From Sipunculus nudus (Eukaryota; Annelida; Sipuncula; Golfingiida; Sipunculidae), in assembly GCA_026874595.1 (NCBI GenBank), contig CM049306.1, positions 46,500,019 to 46,564,018 of the forward strand: 64,000 nt of DNA, given 5' to 3'. Below the pieces are notes generated by a model. It ran no database searches. It was given only the letters and a program-made list of their open reading frames with translations, and had not been told where the DNA came from. Positions within the stretch are counted from its first letter, which is position 1, and each line of letters opens with the position of its first letter. Positions 22,646 through 34,320 of this stretch are shown one piece after another. The position numbers and the translations under genes are program-made.

Positions 22646-23619
22646 ACTAGATGTGGTCGGACAATGATCTTTGGAGGGCCCCGCGTTTCTGCTGGTGGTG
22701 GACTTTTTTACTTTAATTTAAATTTGAAAAATATGACAAACAGAAACATTTTTTTATCCATATGCATGAGGGAAAAAATTCTACTGGATCAAACGATATT
22801 AAAGAAGATCCGAATCACCGAATATAGTCTGTTAGCCATATTTGATTTTAAGCAAGTCTGTAATTCCATAGGTCTGGAGCCCTCATAGGCACCAATGATC
22901 CCTGTGAAATAGGGAAAGCTGCAGTAGGTTGTTGTTGAGTTATCGCGTGCGAAAGAAAATCAGCGATCGGGCTGTGGCGACCATATTGGAATTCCAACAG
23001 GTCTGTAATTCAATAGGTCTGGAGCCCTCATATGTACCAACCATCCCTGTAAATTTAGGAATGCTGCAGAATGTTGTTTTTGAGTTATCGCGCGTGAAAG
23101 AAAATCAGCAATTGGCTGTGGCGGCCATATTTGAATTCCGACAGGTCTGTAATTCGATAAGTCTGGAGCCCTTATAGGTACCAATCAGCCCTGTGAATTT
23201 GGAAAAGCTGCAGTAGGTTTTTGTTAAGTTATCGCGCGCAAAAGAAAATCAGCGATCGGGATATGGCGGACAGCTTGGAATTCCGACATGTCTGTAATTC
23301 GATAGGTCTAGAACCCCCATAGGTACCAATCATTACTGTGAATTTTGGAAAGCTGCAGTATGTTGTTGTTGAGTTATTGCGTGCGAAAGAAAATCAGCAA
23401 TTGGGCTGTGGCCGCCATATTGTAATTCCGACATGTCTGTAATTCGATACGTCTGGAGCCCTCATAGGCACTGATCATCCCTGTGCAATTGGGTATGTTG
23501 TTGTTGAGTTATCGCCCGCGAAAGAAAGTGTCACTGACGGAAGGACGGAAGTTCGGAAGGACGGAAGGAAGGACTGACACGGTGATCACTATAGGGCACC
23601 GCTTGTCAAGCGGGGCCCT
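22646..23619 (+). mobile_element. Family B tandem-core element
   Basis: Starts ACTAGATGTGGTCGGA, almost the same as family A. AGGGCCCCGC near the start is the reverse complement of GCGGGGCCCT at the end, and the end is a hairpin, CCGCTTG-T-CAAGCGG. Between lie about five core units of 144 bp (GTTATCGC marker at about 22939, 23082, 23227, 23371 and 23504) followed by an (ACGG/AAGG)n tract. No coding. Lies in intron 3 of the calmodulin-like gene. The 3' half was later duplicated (see 23246-24546). Confidence 0.8.
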
Positions 23620-24546
23620 AATGACTTGTCAGGTCAAATTTTTATTGTAAAAGAACTAGATACTTCTGATAAGATCGTTATTGTTTGTTTTGACCCAGAT
23701 TTGTGGGACGTTGCAGGAGGAAGAAAACTTCGTTAAATTATCCCTGGATGCAATGCTTAGTCTGAAACGGTGAGAAAAAATCTTGAACATATTATGTCGT
23801 TGTGTGAAATTTGTGACATTAGTGAAGTCACATGGCATTGTGCTGCAGTAAACGCTGCGGTGACCTTGGACAGAAACCAAATATAAGTTTAAATATAAAT
23901 CAGCGATCGGGATGGCGGACATCTTGGAATTCCGACATGTCTGTAATTCGATAGGTCTGGAACCCCCATAGGTACCAATCATTCCTGTGAATTTTGGAAA
24001 GCTGCAGTATGTTGTTGTTGAGTTATTGCGTGCGAAAGAAAATCAGCAATTGGGCTGTGGCCGCCATATTGTAATTCCGACATGTCTGTAATTCGATACG
24101 TCTGGAGCCCTCATAGGCACTGATCATCCCTGTGGAATTGGGTATGTTGTTGTTGAGTTATCGCCCGCGAAAGAAAGTGTCACTGACGGAAGGACGGAAG
24201 GACGGAAGTTCGGAAGGACGGAAGGAAGGACTGACACGGTGATCACTATAGGGCACCGCTTGTCAAGCGGGGCCCTAATGATTTGTCAGGTCAAATTTTT
24301 ATTGTAAAAGAACTAGATACTTCTGATAAGATCGTTATTGTTTGTTTTGACCCAGATTTGTGGGACATTGCAGGAGGAAGAAAACTTCGTTAAATTATCC
24401 CTGGATGCAATGCTTAGTCTGAAACGGTGAGAAAAAATCTTGAACATATTATGTCGTTGTGTGAAATTTGTGACATTAGCGAAGTCACATGGCATTGTGC
24501 TGCAGTAAACGCTGCGGTGACCTTGGACAGAAACCAAATATAAGTT
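23246..24546 (+). repeat. Tandem duplication of element B's 3' half plus flank
   Basis: Copy 1 is 23246-23889 and copy 2 is 23897-24546, separated by 7 bp. Each holds the last core units, the ACGG tract and end hairpin of element B, and about 270 bp of flanking DNA. Only scattered substitutions and small indels separate the copies, so the event is recent. The matching minus-strand frames of 108 and 88 codons exist only because the segment was copied, and they match no protein I know. Confidence 0.85.
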
Positions 24547-25779
24547 GGTGAATATGAGCATGAAACAGATTCTGTTCAAACCCTCAAAACTTATATGAAT
24601 CTAAAACACGGTTAATTATGCCATAACAGGATCTTCGAGTGTCTTCTTCTTGTGATAACTGAGTGTATTACTTAAGTTTGTAAAGAAGAATACGTCTCGT
24701 TTCAATAATAAAAGTTGAATTTTTCCAGTCGTTAGGACTATGGGTATAATTTCCAATATACTGTTCACAAATCAACGGACCTACTCATCACATAATTTAC
24801 TATCTATGAGCATTTAAAGGCTGCTCAAAAACTAGAAGAGTCGCACCCAGAGTAACCCGGTTTTATCTCATTATTATTATAAAGTAAACATCCTTTGGAA
24901 AACAAGTGTACACCAATGACTTTCCAGAATTGTCGCAAACTTGAAAATAAAATGTTATGAGGACTGTTAAAAACGAGCAAAAGTTAAATATCATGGAAAA
25001 GTTAAAAGAATAGTTGAGTTTCACACAAAGTTCTGGACAACATGATAGCTATTCATGTATCAAATGAAATACTTTCTACATCAATCATATATATTTATAT
25101 AATACAAACAGCCAAATTCTTATTTCCGCGTTTGTCAAGAAATTTAGCCTTCTACCGAAAATGATGCAAAATTTCATTACGTTTAATATAATTGTAAAAT
25201 ATATATTACTCTGATGACAATAAAAGTCATAGATTACAAGTATGCCAGGCCTATGAAGCCGGCTGCGTTGAATAAAACATGGCCTGTATACGTCTAGATG
25301 CCCGTCTGCTGCTGGAGATATATCAATTATCTAATGGGGATTCTGAGCGACGGTGATATACAAAGCCAGGTCATCAGCGGCGACTTGGACCGTGGACTGC
25401 AGCAGTCTACATCAGCCAGACGATTGATTAGAAGAGATAAGAGATTCATCTTGTAACGGGTGGATGAAACACGCAATATTATATACATATATACCGCGGC
25501 ATTAATGAAATGCATACCAGCAGGTATTTAGACAGTACAATGTCCTTAAAAATAAACTAAAAGAGGAAAATTCTTCCCATGAATAATATTTAGCTAAGTG
25601 ACTATAAAGAATGTCAAAATTGTGTTGTGATGGATATCAACAGTAATGGGTTTTCTTAGTATCGATTATTTTGCTAAAAATGGCTAAGAAATCCCACCGG
25701 TGACCTTCTTGAAAATGAAAAACAAGTGTATGTTTTTGATCAAACTGCAAATTGCAAAACAGGAACCCCTACCAACTGT
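24547..25779. other. Intron 3 interior, nothing recognised
   Basis: AT-rich sequence with no exon or repeat recognised. Confidence 0.4.
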
Positions 25780-26215
25780 GATGTAAGGCTCGAGTCTTGA
25801 CTTGGACTCTGGTCATGACACGAGTCCATTTTTACAAAGACAGGACTCGGATTCGGTGGTATGAACACGAGAAAGCAGAAAAATAAATTTTCTCAAGACA
25901 GCACTGTCATTGCCATTTGATTAAAAAAGCATCAACACTCTGACCTATTTACGGGATATTAAGATAAGCTTACAAATTTTTAAAGTACGATTACAAGCAT
26001 GATTCATTGGGTCATTTCCAACGTTGCTACAATTAAACATGTTTGAACCGTGTTTGTTTTAATTAAGAAAACGGACTCGATTTTTCAAAAGACTCGACTA
26101 GTGTAAGGTGGACTTGGACTCGTTGCTCACGGATTCTGACTTAGCCTCAACTCCCTTGGCCTCGGATTTGTACTCGGACTATGAATTTGTGGACTGGACT
26201 ACTGCATTGTCTTAT
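25780..26215. repeat. GACTCG-rich dispersed module
   Basis: Two clusters (25787-25855 and 26072-26200) carry many copies of GGACTCG, ACTCGGA and CTTGGACTCG in both spaced and degenerate form. The same vocabulary makes up the minisatellite at 46401 and the cluster at 47625. Here it is not tandemly expanded. In intron 3 of the calmodulin-like gene. Confidence 0.6.
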
Positions 26216-27186
26216 ATGTAAAAAGTGTTAGAAATAAATTGAAACTCAATAGAAAATAGGTAACTTTTTCTTACATTTTCTTATTCATTTACGCTCTTAA
26301 GAATTAACTTTCAAAAAGACAAATTATAATATATTATAATATTACAAGAAAATTAGATTTTGCATTTGTGGGAATGCAATTTCTTAAGTGACTAATTATT
26401 GTGTAAATAGGTTAAATTACTAAGAATCTGATTTGACTAACCCCTTATGATTGACCTCGCTATTGATGCGACGTCGAACATTAAAAATTGTATAAATGTA
26501 ATGTTATTTCAGATCTGATTTGCCGTGGAATCCTGGTTTAATTATTGTATAAGTTTACTAGATTTATCATGTAAAGGAGTCAAATTATTTTGATTTATGG
26601 AAATTAGAGGTTAAAAGCACGATTAATTTACTTAATTTACTATCTTGCTCGTAATCAGATGAGATATTTTCTAATTATTCATTCCTTAAATGGATCTGAT
26701 ACGTTTCTGCATGAATCTGAATGACTTATCTTGGTCGAATTGTTATGTTATATCACGGTACTTGGCCAGATTATTTTGAATTTGATTGGTTCATCATCTT
26801 GATTGTACTTTTGTACCATATCACACTGTTAAGAGAAATTTTCGGTTTATTATAACTCCACATTAAGCTATATTCCCCTTAGTTGGTTTGTATGTTAGCA
26901 CCCTTACGCGAAAAGAATTGAGCCGATTATTGTGAAATCTGGTAGAGAAATAATTTTAATTTAAAAGGTAATCAATATTAATATTAGAAATTTTTAATTC
27001 AAATAATAAAAAACATTTGTTGTCATTTTATTAATTGGTATTGGGGCCGCTTTGTTTCAATACACCTGTGACCAGTGTTGATCAGGGTGACACTCTGAAG
27101 CAGAACACAGGAGCTTTGAATTAGGTTCCTGGCGGATGTATGTAGGCTATGACTACACGATCCAGTTCTGAATGCGGTTGGCTTAC

Positions 27187-27330
27187 CATCTTGGTCGTAC
27201 TCTTGTATCATATCTCGGAGTTCTGTTTCTGATGGTTTCTGGCCCAGACTCCTCATGACGGCCCCCAGCTCCTCCGTGGTGATTGATCCGTCATTGTCTT
27301 TGTCAAACAGTCCGAAGGCCTCCTTGAACT
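27187..27330 (-). CDS. Calmodulin-like gene, exon 3 (first EF-hand to middle of second)
   Basis: A 144 bp exon, acceptor TGTCTTCAG ending at 27331 and donor GTAAGC beginning at 27186 on the minus strand. The first two bases complete Glu14. It encodes [20 protein letters not shown], then [20 protein letters not shown], then [10 protein letters not shown]1 loop is Asp23 to Glu34, a textbook DxDxDG loop. EF2 begins at Asp59 and crosses the splice site. Met39 and Met54 match calmodulin Met36 and Met51. From memory the third coding exon of vertebrate calmodulin genes is also 144 bp with the same borders, so the split is ancestral. The frame extends a little upstream (MYTVSS) but that part precedes the acceptor. 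Confidence 0.94.
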
Positions 27331-27405
27331 CTGAAGACACAGTATACAACTAGGTTTACAAAAGATGGATTAAGCCTGTCGCCAATACCATTAACATCAC
27401 CACTG

Positions 27406-27490
27406 CAAGAAGTAAGGCGTAGCCTAGAGGTTAAAGCTATGGACTACACAGAGCGGCAGTCCCCGTTCTAAAGCCCCAAAAGTAAACTCA
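27406..27490 (+). repeat. Possible tRNA-derived SINE head
   Basis: TAGCCTAGAGGTTAAAGC resembles a polymerase III box A, and GTTCTAAAGCC about 40 bp later resembles a degenerate box B. No tRNA fold is convincing, and no poly-A or simple tail was found. Confidence 0.25.
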
Positions 27491-27945
27491 GAAATCTAAG
27501 GAATTCATACTAATGTCTTAATGACAGAATATAATTCCTGGATTACTCCTGCTTCCATGCATATACAACCTAAAATTATAAATGTAATGACGTATCCTAT
27601 CGAATGGTTACCGTTTTTCTTGGTTATACCCTGAAGAAGGATACAGGAGCGTTCTTCTTATAAATGTAACAACATATTCCATCAAATAGTTACATTTATC
27701 CTTATCAACAGATACTACCACCAACAGAATATGGATTTGTCCTTGATCAACATATTCAAATTAAAGAAGACACCCCACTGCTATGATCAGTAACCTGGGC
27801 TCACACGAATGTCAGCAACAGAAAATAATATTCCGATAACTGTTAATAAAGTGTTAACAGGTTTGCATATTTTGTATATATGGAAAAAGTCTGGACATGC
27901 ACCCGGGACTTGGCCTATCAACAACCGACGCAGTTTTATTATTAT

Positions 27946-28054
27946 TGTGTGTGTGTGTGTGTGTATGTGTGTGTGTGTGTGTGTTGAGGGGGTTGGGGTG
28001 GAGGGGGGGGGGGAGGGGTTGGTAGATATAATGGTGTGTGATGGGGGGGGGGGG
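27946..28054. repeat. (GT)n followed by G-rich tract
   Basis: About 18 GT units with one interruption, then G-runs of 8 to 12. On this strand several G-runs lie close enough to form a G-quadruplex. Confidence 0.9.
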
Positions 28055-29268
28055 TAAATATACCCGGTGGAATTAGGGACAAACTTTTAGGAATTCCAGA
28101 AAAAAATATATTCTGCCGATTTTAAAAGTTCACGGTTTTCTATCTATAATGTAGGGAATAAAATAAATGTAGTTCACAAATTATATTTATGTATAGTATT
28201 AATCTACACGTGTTTAGACACGTGTTGGAAACTGATTCACATGTCTATAAAAATGTAATTCGTGTTACCGGCTGCGTGAAATATCATGTATATTTCAATA
28301 AAATATTCACAGTTCAAAGAATAATAAAGCCGTGTTTCTATTTGAGCTTTTCCTAACATAAAAAAAAATGATGCAAATTGATATAAGAGCGATGCGCAAC
28401 AAGATTCCCAAAGTCCTCTGCAAGACGCGGATTAATCCCAACCCTTAGGGTTATTGCTATGGAGTGCAGATAGGTGTGTATCCAACAAGCACTTTATTTA
28501 TTGGTTTATCAATATGGTTTTGTACAACATAATATGACCCTTTCAGGGTGTTGACCCGCCGCTGATCGGCTCTATTCTTTTGATTTATCCACTATATTCA
28601 TTGGTAACTCAGAATAATGTTTACTACAGAAAAGAGAGCCGAGAGTGGTCAATGTCCCCGGAGGCAGCACGTTAAACTTTGCCTCTGCTGCAATGCAGTC
28701 GTATGGCGCGAAATACTGGGAGACTATTGATTCACATACGAGTGTTCATAGTACTGCAATATAGCCAGCTGACACCGACAATACTGGACTGTCTGACGGA
28801 AGCCCGGGCGTATGGTCGCTCGGTGCCACAAGGAAATATGCCTTGGATAAGCTTCGACAAGTTTGAAACGTGTCGAAACATGCAAGGCTATAAATTTCCT
28901 GTAAGAGCGTATGGGATTTGAAACCGTCATTATTCATAATGGGGAGCACATTCTTTTCAATATCATGGGCGAATATACGGCTTGCCGGGAAGCTCTGTGC
29001 GTCGCGATAACGCTTCTGTTCTGGCGACCTGTCACCTATTTTATAGCGCTGTAATATTCCTCATTTTTATCACGACCTAGTGAACCTCATCACCCGTATC
29101 GACCTAAAATGAAATCTCCTGAACCCCAAGAAACCCAGTTCAACAGGTCTAGCTTATCACGCACGGTTTGTGAGCCCGTGTAGCAGCCATAACGTGCTCT
29201 TCCAAGAAGCAATTTCCCAGTGATAAACCTTTATATATACTAGTCCTTGAAAAGATGAAAAAATACAT

Positions 29269-29309
<41 letters not shown>
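29269..29309. repeat. (TA)n microsatellite
   Basis: About 20 TA units with one interruption (TACA). Confidence 0.95.
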
Positions 29310-29663
29310 TTAGGTTATTGCCCTACTATCACGGAAGGAATAATATAACACATTTGATTTCCTAATATTAATAATAAGAAAAAAATAACAATAATAAAAA
29401 ATATGAGCGTAATGCATGGTTGGTATTCTTGCATGTATAAAGATAAGAAAATATATCTGAATAATTTTCCGGAAATGGGGATATGTATATAAAAAAGTTT
29501 CTTAGGAACAAAACATCGGTTTCGTTCAATACGATATACTGCCATTTCAGGAGAGGCGGACAAGTTTTCCTGTGACTATAACACGACGTATATTGTTAAA
29601 TTAAACAGAAATTAATACTTAAATAAAAAAAAATAATTATAATAAACTGAAATTTACACATAC

Positions 29664-29700
29664 CTGCATACTGTTCTTCCGTGATCGTCTGGTCACTACT
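29664..29700 (-). CDS. Calmodulin-like gene, exon 2 (N-terminal helix)
   Basis: A 37 bp exon found by splice logic: acceptor TATCTTCTTTCAG ending at 29701 and donor GTATGTG beginning at 29663 on the minus strand. It encodes SSDQTITEEQYA plus one base of Glu14, which the next exon completes to give AEFKEAF. Calmodulin starts ADQLTEEQIAEFKEAF, and its vertebrate second exon is a similarly tiny 31 bp with the same 3' border. It starts in phase 0, so it needs an upstream exon ending in a complete codon, as expected if that exon is just ATG. Confidence 0.9.
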
Positions 29701-31839
29701 CTGAAAGAAGATATAACAAAGAGGTGATATATGACTTTAAGATATAACATGGTAACTGTGAACTGGCTGCCACTTAAGAGAGGTCTGTTTAAAGATAAAA
29801 ACTACAGAGTGTGTGTGTATATGTGTCAGTTCTAACAGAACTAATAGTGGAACTAAAATTAAGTGATAAAAGTTGATAAAATTTGAGGTACATAAAACAA
29901 TCGATTACTAATCGATAATCGGATGCTCCTTTTATTTCAAACATCAAACATAATTAACAAAAAAACGATTCCTATCACTAGACCAATCACTATTCAGTGC
30001 AGTGTTATAGCCAACACAGAGTATGGAACACTTTCAGTGTCGTGATTCTCGGCCCTGTACGAAGGCAATATTTACAATAAAACTGTCAGTGAAACGTTCT
30101 TCAAACCTTGCTCCATTTTATGCCTAAAATAATCGTCCTCCTCCCGAACGTAATTAGTTAACCCCATATTTTACGACACTTTCTCAACCTGGGATTCGTC
30201 ATGACATATATTGCACTGTGAGTGCACAGGAAGGATTTCCTTGGATATTTCGTCTGTATAAACAAATTTGCCGCAAGTAATTTTAGTAACTGCTGCAGAG
30301 AAAAAAGGACAGCTTGCTTTGGAATAAACAGCAGCTTCACCTCTTTCCGACATTTTATATCACAGACTGAGTAAAAGATGTATTGGACGTACTATATATT
30401 CATGGAAAACAGCTTATAAAGCCAAATACTCGCTTGGTGCAAATGCTCCGCATGTATGTAGGCAAGGCCATTTATATGGCTATTTATGTTGAAATATATT
30501 TTGATATAACCGAACAAGTTCAGTCCTTCATATCACATTCAAATTAAGATATTTGTAAAACATACAAAAAAGGTAACAAAAAAAAAAAAAAAATCGCCAC
30601 CGCACTGACTCCTGAAAAAAAAAGTGCCTGAGAAACATACCTTTTTTTTGGCCTTAGAGTAATTGGAGTGAAGAAAAATAAAAAAAAAAGGTTATTTGAG
30701 TAATTTTCAGTAAATCTTTAAAAAAATAATGAAACAATGAGAATGACTGTTTTAACAAAGAGTAGTTTGGCAGGCCCGGGACGAGTGTTTCCATGAATGA
30801 AGACATGGCGTGACGCGCAGCACTTGTTGGCACGCCGCTAACCGTAATGTACTTGTATCCGTTCTCCGGCCGCCGGGGCCAATATCGGCACTTTACTTGT
30901 TACTATGTTTCAATACACCGGAAACCTTGAGTGTGTTCCTAATTTGCTCTGCAGGCTGCAGCTTTCTCAGTCAGACCGGAGTCGTCTCAGTCAACTGGCC
31001 AACAGGGACACAATACGAAAGTTGATTTGGAAGACATCGATATATCACATGGTTTCATTTACATAAATGTAAGGAATTTCAGATACTTAATCAGTGTTTG
31101 CTTGCTTTTCCCAGAATAAATATACTAATTGACTATACGACAAAGGATATTTTCATGAAAATCACTGATATAGATTGAAGGAAAACTATCTATACACTTT
31201 CGTCATGACAGGAGAGACACCGAAATACGGGTCCTTACCTTAGTTCAATCCCAAAACCAGTCTTTTAGGCACACCAAATGCTGAAACTCTAATAATCTGT
31301 AGTTCGCGCAATTATTAAATTATTTTATACAAACTGACATCCAGAAGGCTTAATTAGCACACCATTGTTATGAGATGGTTTTCTTAGCCTTTTTACGAAA
31401 ACGATACCATAAGGACAGGAAAATAATGGTACTGCCTTTTAAGAAAGTCTGACGTTTGTCTGAAAATTCATGTTTGTTACCTATCAAAGCATGCTGGGAA
31501 GACTAAGGATAGTCTTTTTTTGAGGTCATTTGCATAGACTGCCTTGTTAATTTGCATAGGATTAAAGCAACATAAACAGAGGTTAAATTATGGCTATTCT
31601 TTCACACCATCAGTTCAGTTTGCTTTATAGAAATTTTCCCCAGCAAAACCGTCCGAGCACACGGTCTTTTATTTCCTTGCATACGGCTGTTTATCACCAT
31701 GTTATGGCTCTCCGTGTTGGTAACACATTCTGCTTACCATAACAAGGTCGCGTGACCGAAGGTCCGATAAAGAGGGACAACACGTTGTGTTTCAGCAAGC
31801 AGAAACATACATTTCATTTTTGGGCCAAGTCACACCGGT

Positions 31840-32071
31840 CATCTCCTGATTGACACGTGTTTTGGCTCAGCGATGCACACGGCCCAACGCATTGTGTTTA
31901 TGTTGACACCTTTCATCGTGCCCGGTCCACTGTTTTTGACATTTGTTTACAGGAGAAAGCAAACGGTTTCAGGGCAATATTTTGGCAGGTACAGATTTAT
32001 ATTAAAGGGAATAAGCTATTATTCGTGTTAACTCAACATGCTTTATAGGTGATTGGGCCCCTTTTAAGTTT
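31840..32071 (+). repeat. Dispersed repeat R1, copy 2
   Basis: About 232 bp similar to 267-497 along its whole length, same orientation, with substitutions and small indels. It begins CATCTCCTGATTG and ends GATTGGGCCCCTTTTAAGTTT minus its last base. Confidence 0.75.
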
Positions 32072-33485
32072 GGGATGTGGCCGAATCGCAGGAGTATTAA
32101 TATAGACTGAATACTCTCTTTTTCCCGCCCAGACGCCGCAATCTATATAAAGTTCTGGATTATATACTCTCAGTTTGGATTTAATCTTACGGGCCAGTAA
32201 GATTAAATATGTTTCATATATAAATGATTCCGATATGAATTTTAACAGGCCATACCTGTTAGAAATATGCTTCCATGACTTTTAGTTTTGCAAAGGTGGA
32301 AAAGGAATACAAGTGCTTGTAAAATCGTCGCAAACAATTACACAGACATAGTTGGTAGCACAAAAATTACCACACTAACATTAAACAATATTAATGCTAG
32401 TACGTGTAAATACTGGACGAACAAATGAAATCATTTCTGTGGAGAGATTTATATATGTATACTCTATCGGAATTTAACCCACATTTCTGTTCACATCGCA
32501 AATATACTGACAGTTCTGACGTCAAGACATACCCGGCTGTATATTCAGTTTAATGATCATGAATTACATCATGACTCAACCAGATTTTAAAGAGATCGAT
32601 CGATAAAAAAAATCGTCTGAAGAGTGGACGATTTAGATGGATTCATCAAATCTGTTTTATTGCGCTATTGCTGCTTGAGGATTCGTCTATAGCGATTAGT
32701 TATTGAAAAAAATCTGACTTGTGACAGACGACGGACAGACGCCGCATCATGACTGCAGTGTAGGCCTACAATATATAGTGGGCTTTTAAATTGGACATTA
32801 TTTTTTTTAAAGATGCTGATGTTGACTCATGCATGCGTTTCCCTTGTATTGCCTTTAAAATCCATTCCAACATATATAGTCAGCCTCATCCCCAAAAGGC
32901 GTATATCCAGACAAATGACTGTATAGTATAGCATATATACACTAGTATATATTGACTAATATATAAATTATTAAAGGTCTTTATCATAGACTAGCATAGG
33001 TCTAGGGGGTAGGGGATGTGAAAATAGGGGGTGGGGGAGTTTGAAATGCATCATGATACAAAATCCCCCTGCGCCCCCCTAAATCTGCCCCTGTTTGTGA
33101 ACCAAAATTAAGTTATCGCTTTGTAATGTAACATATTGATCTTTTATCTTTAGCAACAACAACAAAATATTTTTACAAATTTATGTAATTATTAAGGTTA
33201 TTTTTTATTATGTATTCATTATTTGTAAAATCAATATGTATTAAAATACCTGATGGTATAAATAATAACAGAAGGTAAGAGTCAATAAAAGTCAGCTTGG
33301 CATAACAGATTCTTGGTTTATTACCCGCACAACTAAAGTTCACTATAACCATGTTTGCTAAGTTGTTTTGAAGATTAATACCGTAGTGTCTGTTTGTCTT
33401 GGGAAGCTTTCATCATCAACCGCGGCTCCAAACACAAGGGTAAAATCTAAATGTGCTTGGTGTCGTTGGCGAAGCCATTTTTCTG

Positions 33486-33689
33486 TCAAGAACCAAAAAT
33501 ATTCCGACCACGTCTGGCTGAGCTGAGTGGAGCTCGGCGGAAGGGCTTGTAGTCCCGCAGAGAATGATGATCCTCCTCACTATACGTTAGCTCAACAAAA
33601 AGACCAGGCCTAATAAATCTACGGTACAAGATTATTGAGTGCAGTGCCAATATTACCAACAAAGACATCATTGCGCACACTGACGCCAT
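33486..33689 (-). CDS. Candidate small secreted or membrane peptide, 67 residues
   Basis: An ATG-started frame in a locally GC-richer stretch. Residues about 6-21 (AMMSLLVILALHSIIL) form one hydrophobic segment, consistent with a signal peptide or anchor. Three dibasic sites follow (YRR, FRR, ARR), leaving a 26-residue segment that starts FIRPGLF and ends YKPF between the first two. I recognise no family. Size and layout fit a peptide precursor, but there is no amidation Gly before a dibasic site and no splice evidence. It would be nested in the same strand as the calmodulin-like intron. A chance frame is a real alternative. Confidence 0.3.
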   Translation of the reverse strand: MASVCAMMSLLVILALHSIILYRRFIRPGLFVELTYSEEDHHSLRDYKPFRRAPLSSARRGRNIFGS

Positions 33690-34039
33690 TCTCTCTTTTT
33701 CATTTTTTTTCTCTCATGAATCTTCTTTGCTCGATGAGTATGTATATCTATCTGTACTTCTTCAATTAGCATAACTACATTGATTTATTCAAATAAAAAC
33801 ACATAAATGTTCAGTAATATATACTAACAGGTTAATGTTCTCTTTAACTGATGGTATCACTTTAAACAGCACTTATCTGATCCTCCTCAGGATAACACAC
33901 TAAATTATATATAAATATATATTTAAAAAACAGTTTCCTGTAATTGTTTGTCTTCTAAACATCGGCTCCATAGTACTGATCGCATACACAACCGCTGAAA
34001 ATAAGAGCACCGAAATTCTCCGGTCGTTTGTCCTGTGAA

Positions 34040-34320
34040 CTCTGACCTCACTAAATATGCACACATTTTGCCCAGAACTGAATTTAGGTGAGAAACTGTA
34101 TTGGTAATTATCTATAGAGAGTTTCGTGAAACTCCATCATATTTTTCTGGTGAGTTATCGCGGCGACACCACAAAGAAGCCTGCTGACCTCTGAGTTAAT
34201 TATATGAATTTGTTTTGCCGAGATTCGAACTCATTCGAGATAATTTATTGTTAATAGTTAAAGGGAGTTTTATGAAAATCCATCGCATCCCTGGTAAGTT
34301 ATCAAGTCGGTTTTAAAAGT
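34040..34320 (+). mobile_element. Family E repeat, copy 1
   Basis: Two related units of about 148 bp (starts about 34042 and 34189), each with CTGACCTC near the start, a GAAACTCCATC or GAAAATCCATC block and a TGAGTTATCGCG or TAAGTTATCAAG block. Similar units occur at 40917-41215. No ends or hairpin defined. Confidence 0.55.

Noticed and set aside
23656-24579. Repeated 88/108-codon minus-strand frame as a conserved gene pair
   Set aside because: The similarity comes from a recent tandem duplication of DNA, not from protein constraint.
31738-31740. Alternative ATG|GTAAGC start exon for the calmodulin-like gene
   Set aside because: Compatible by phase and closer to exon 2, but without a promoter-like composition and beside a dispersed repeat. 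Kept as the second choice, not dismissed outright.
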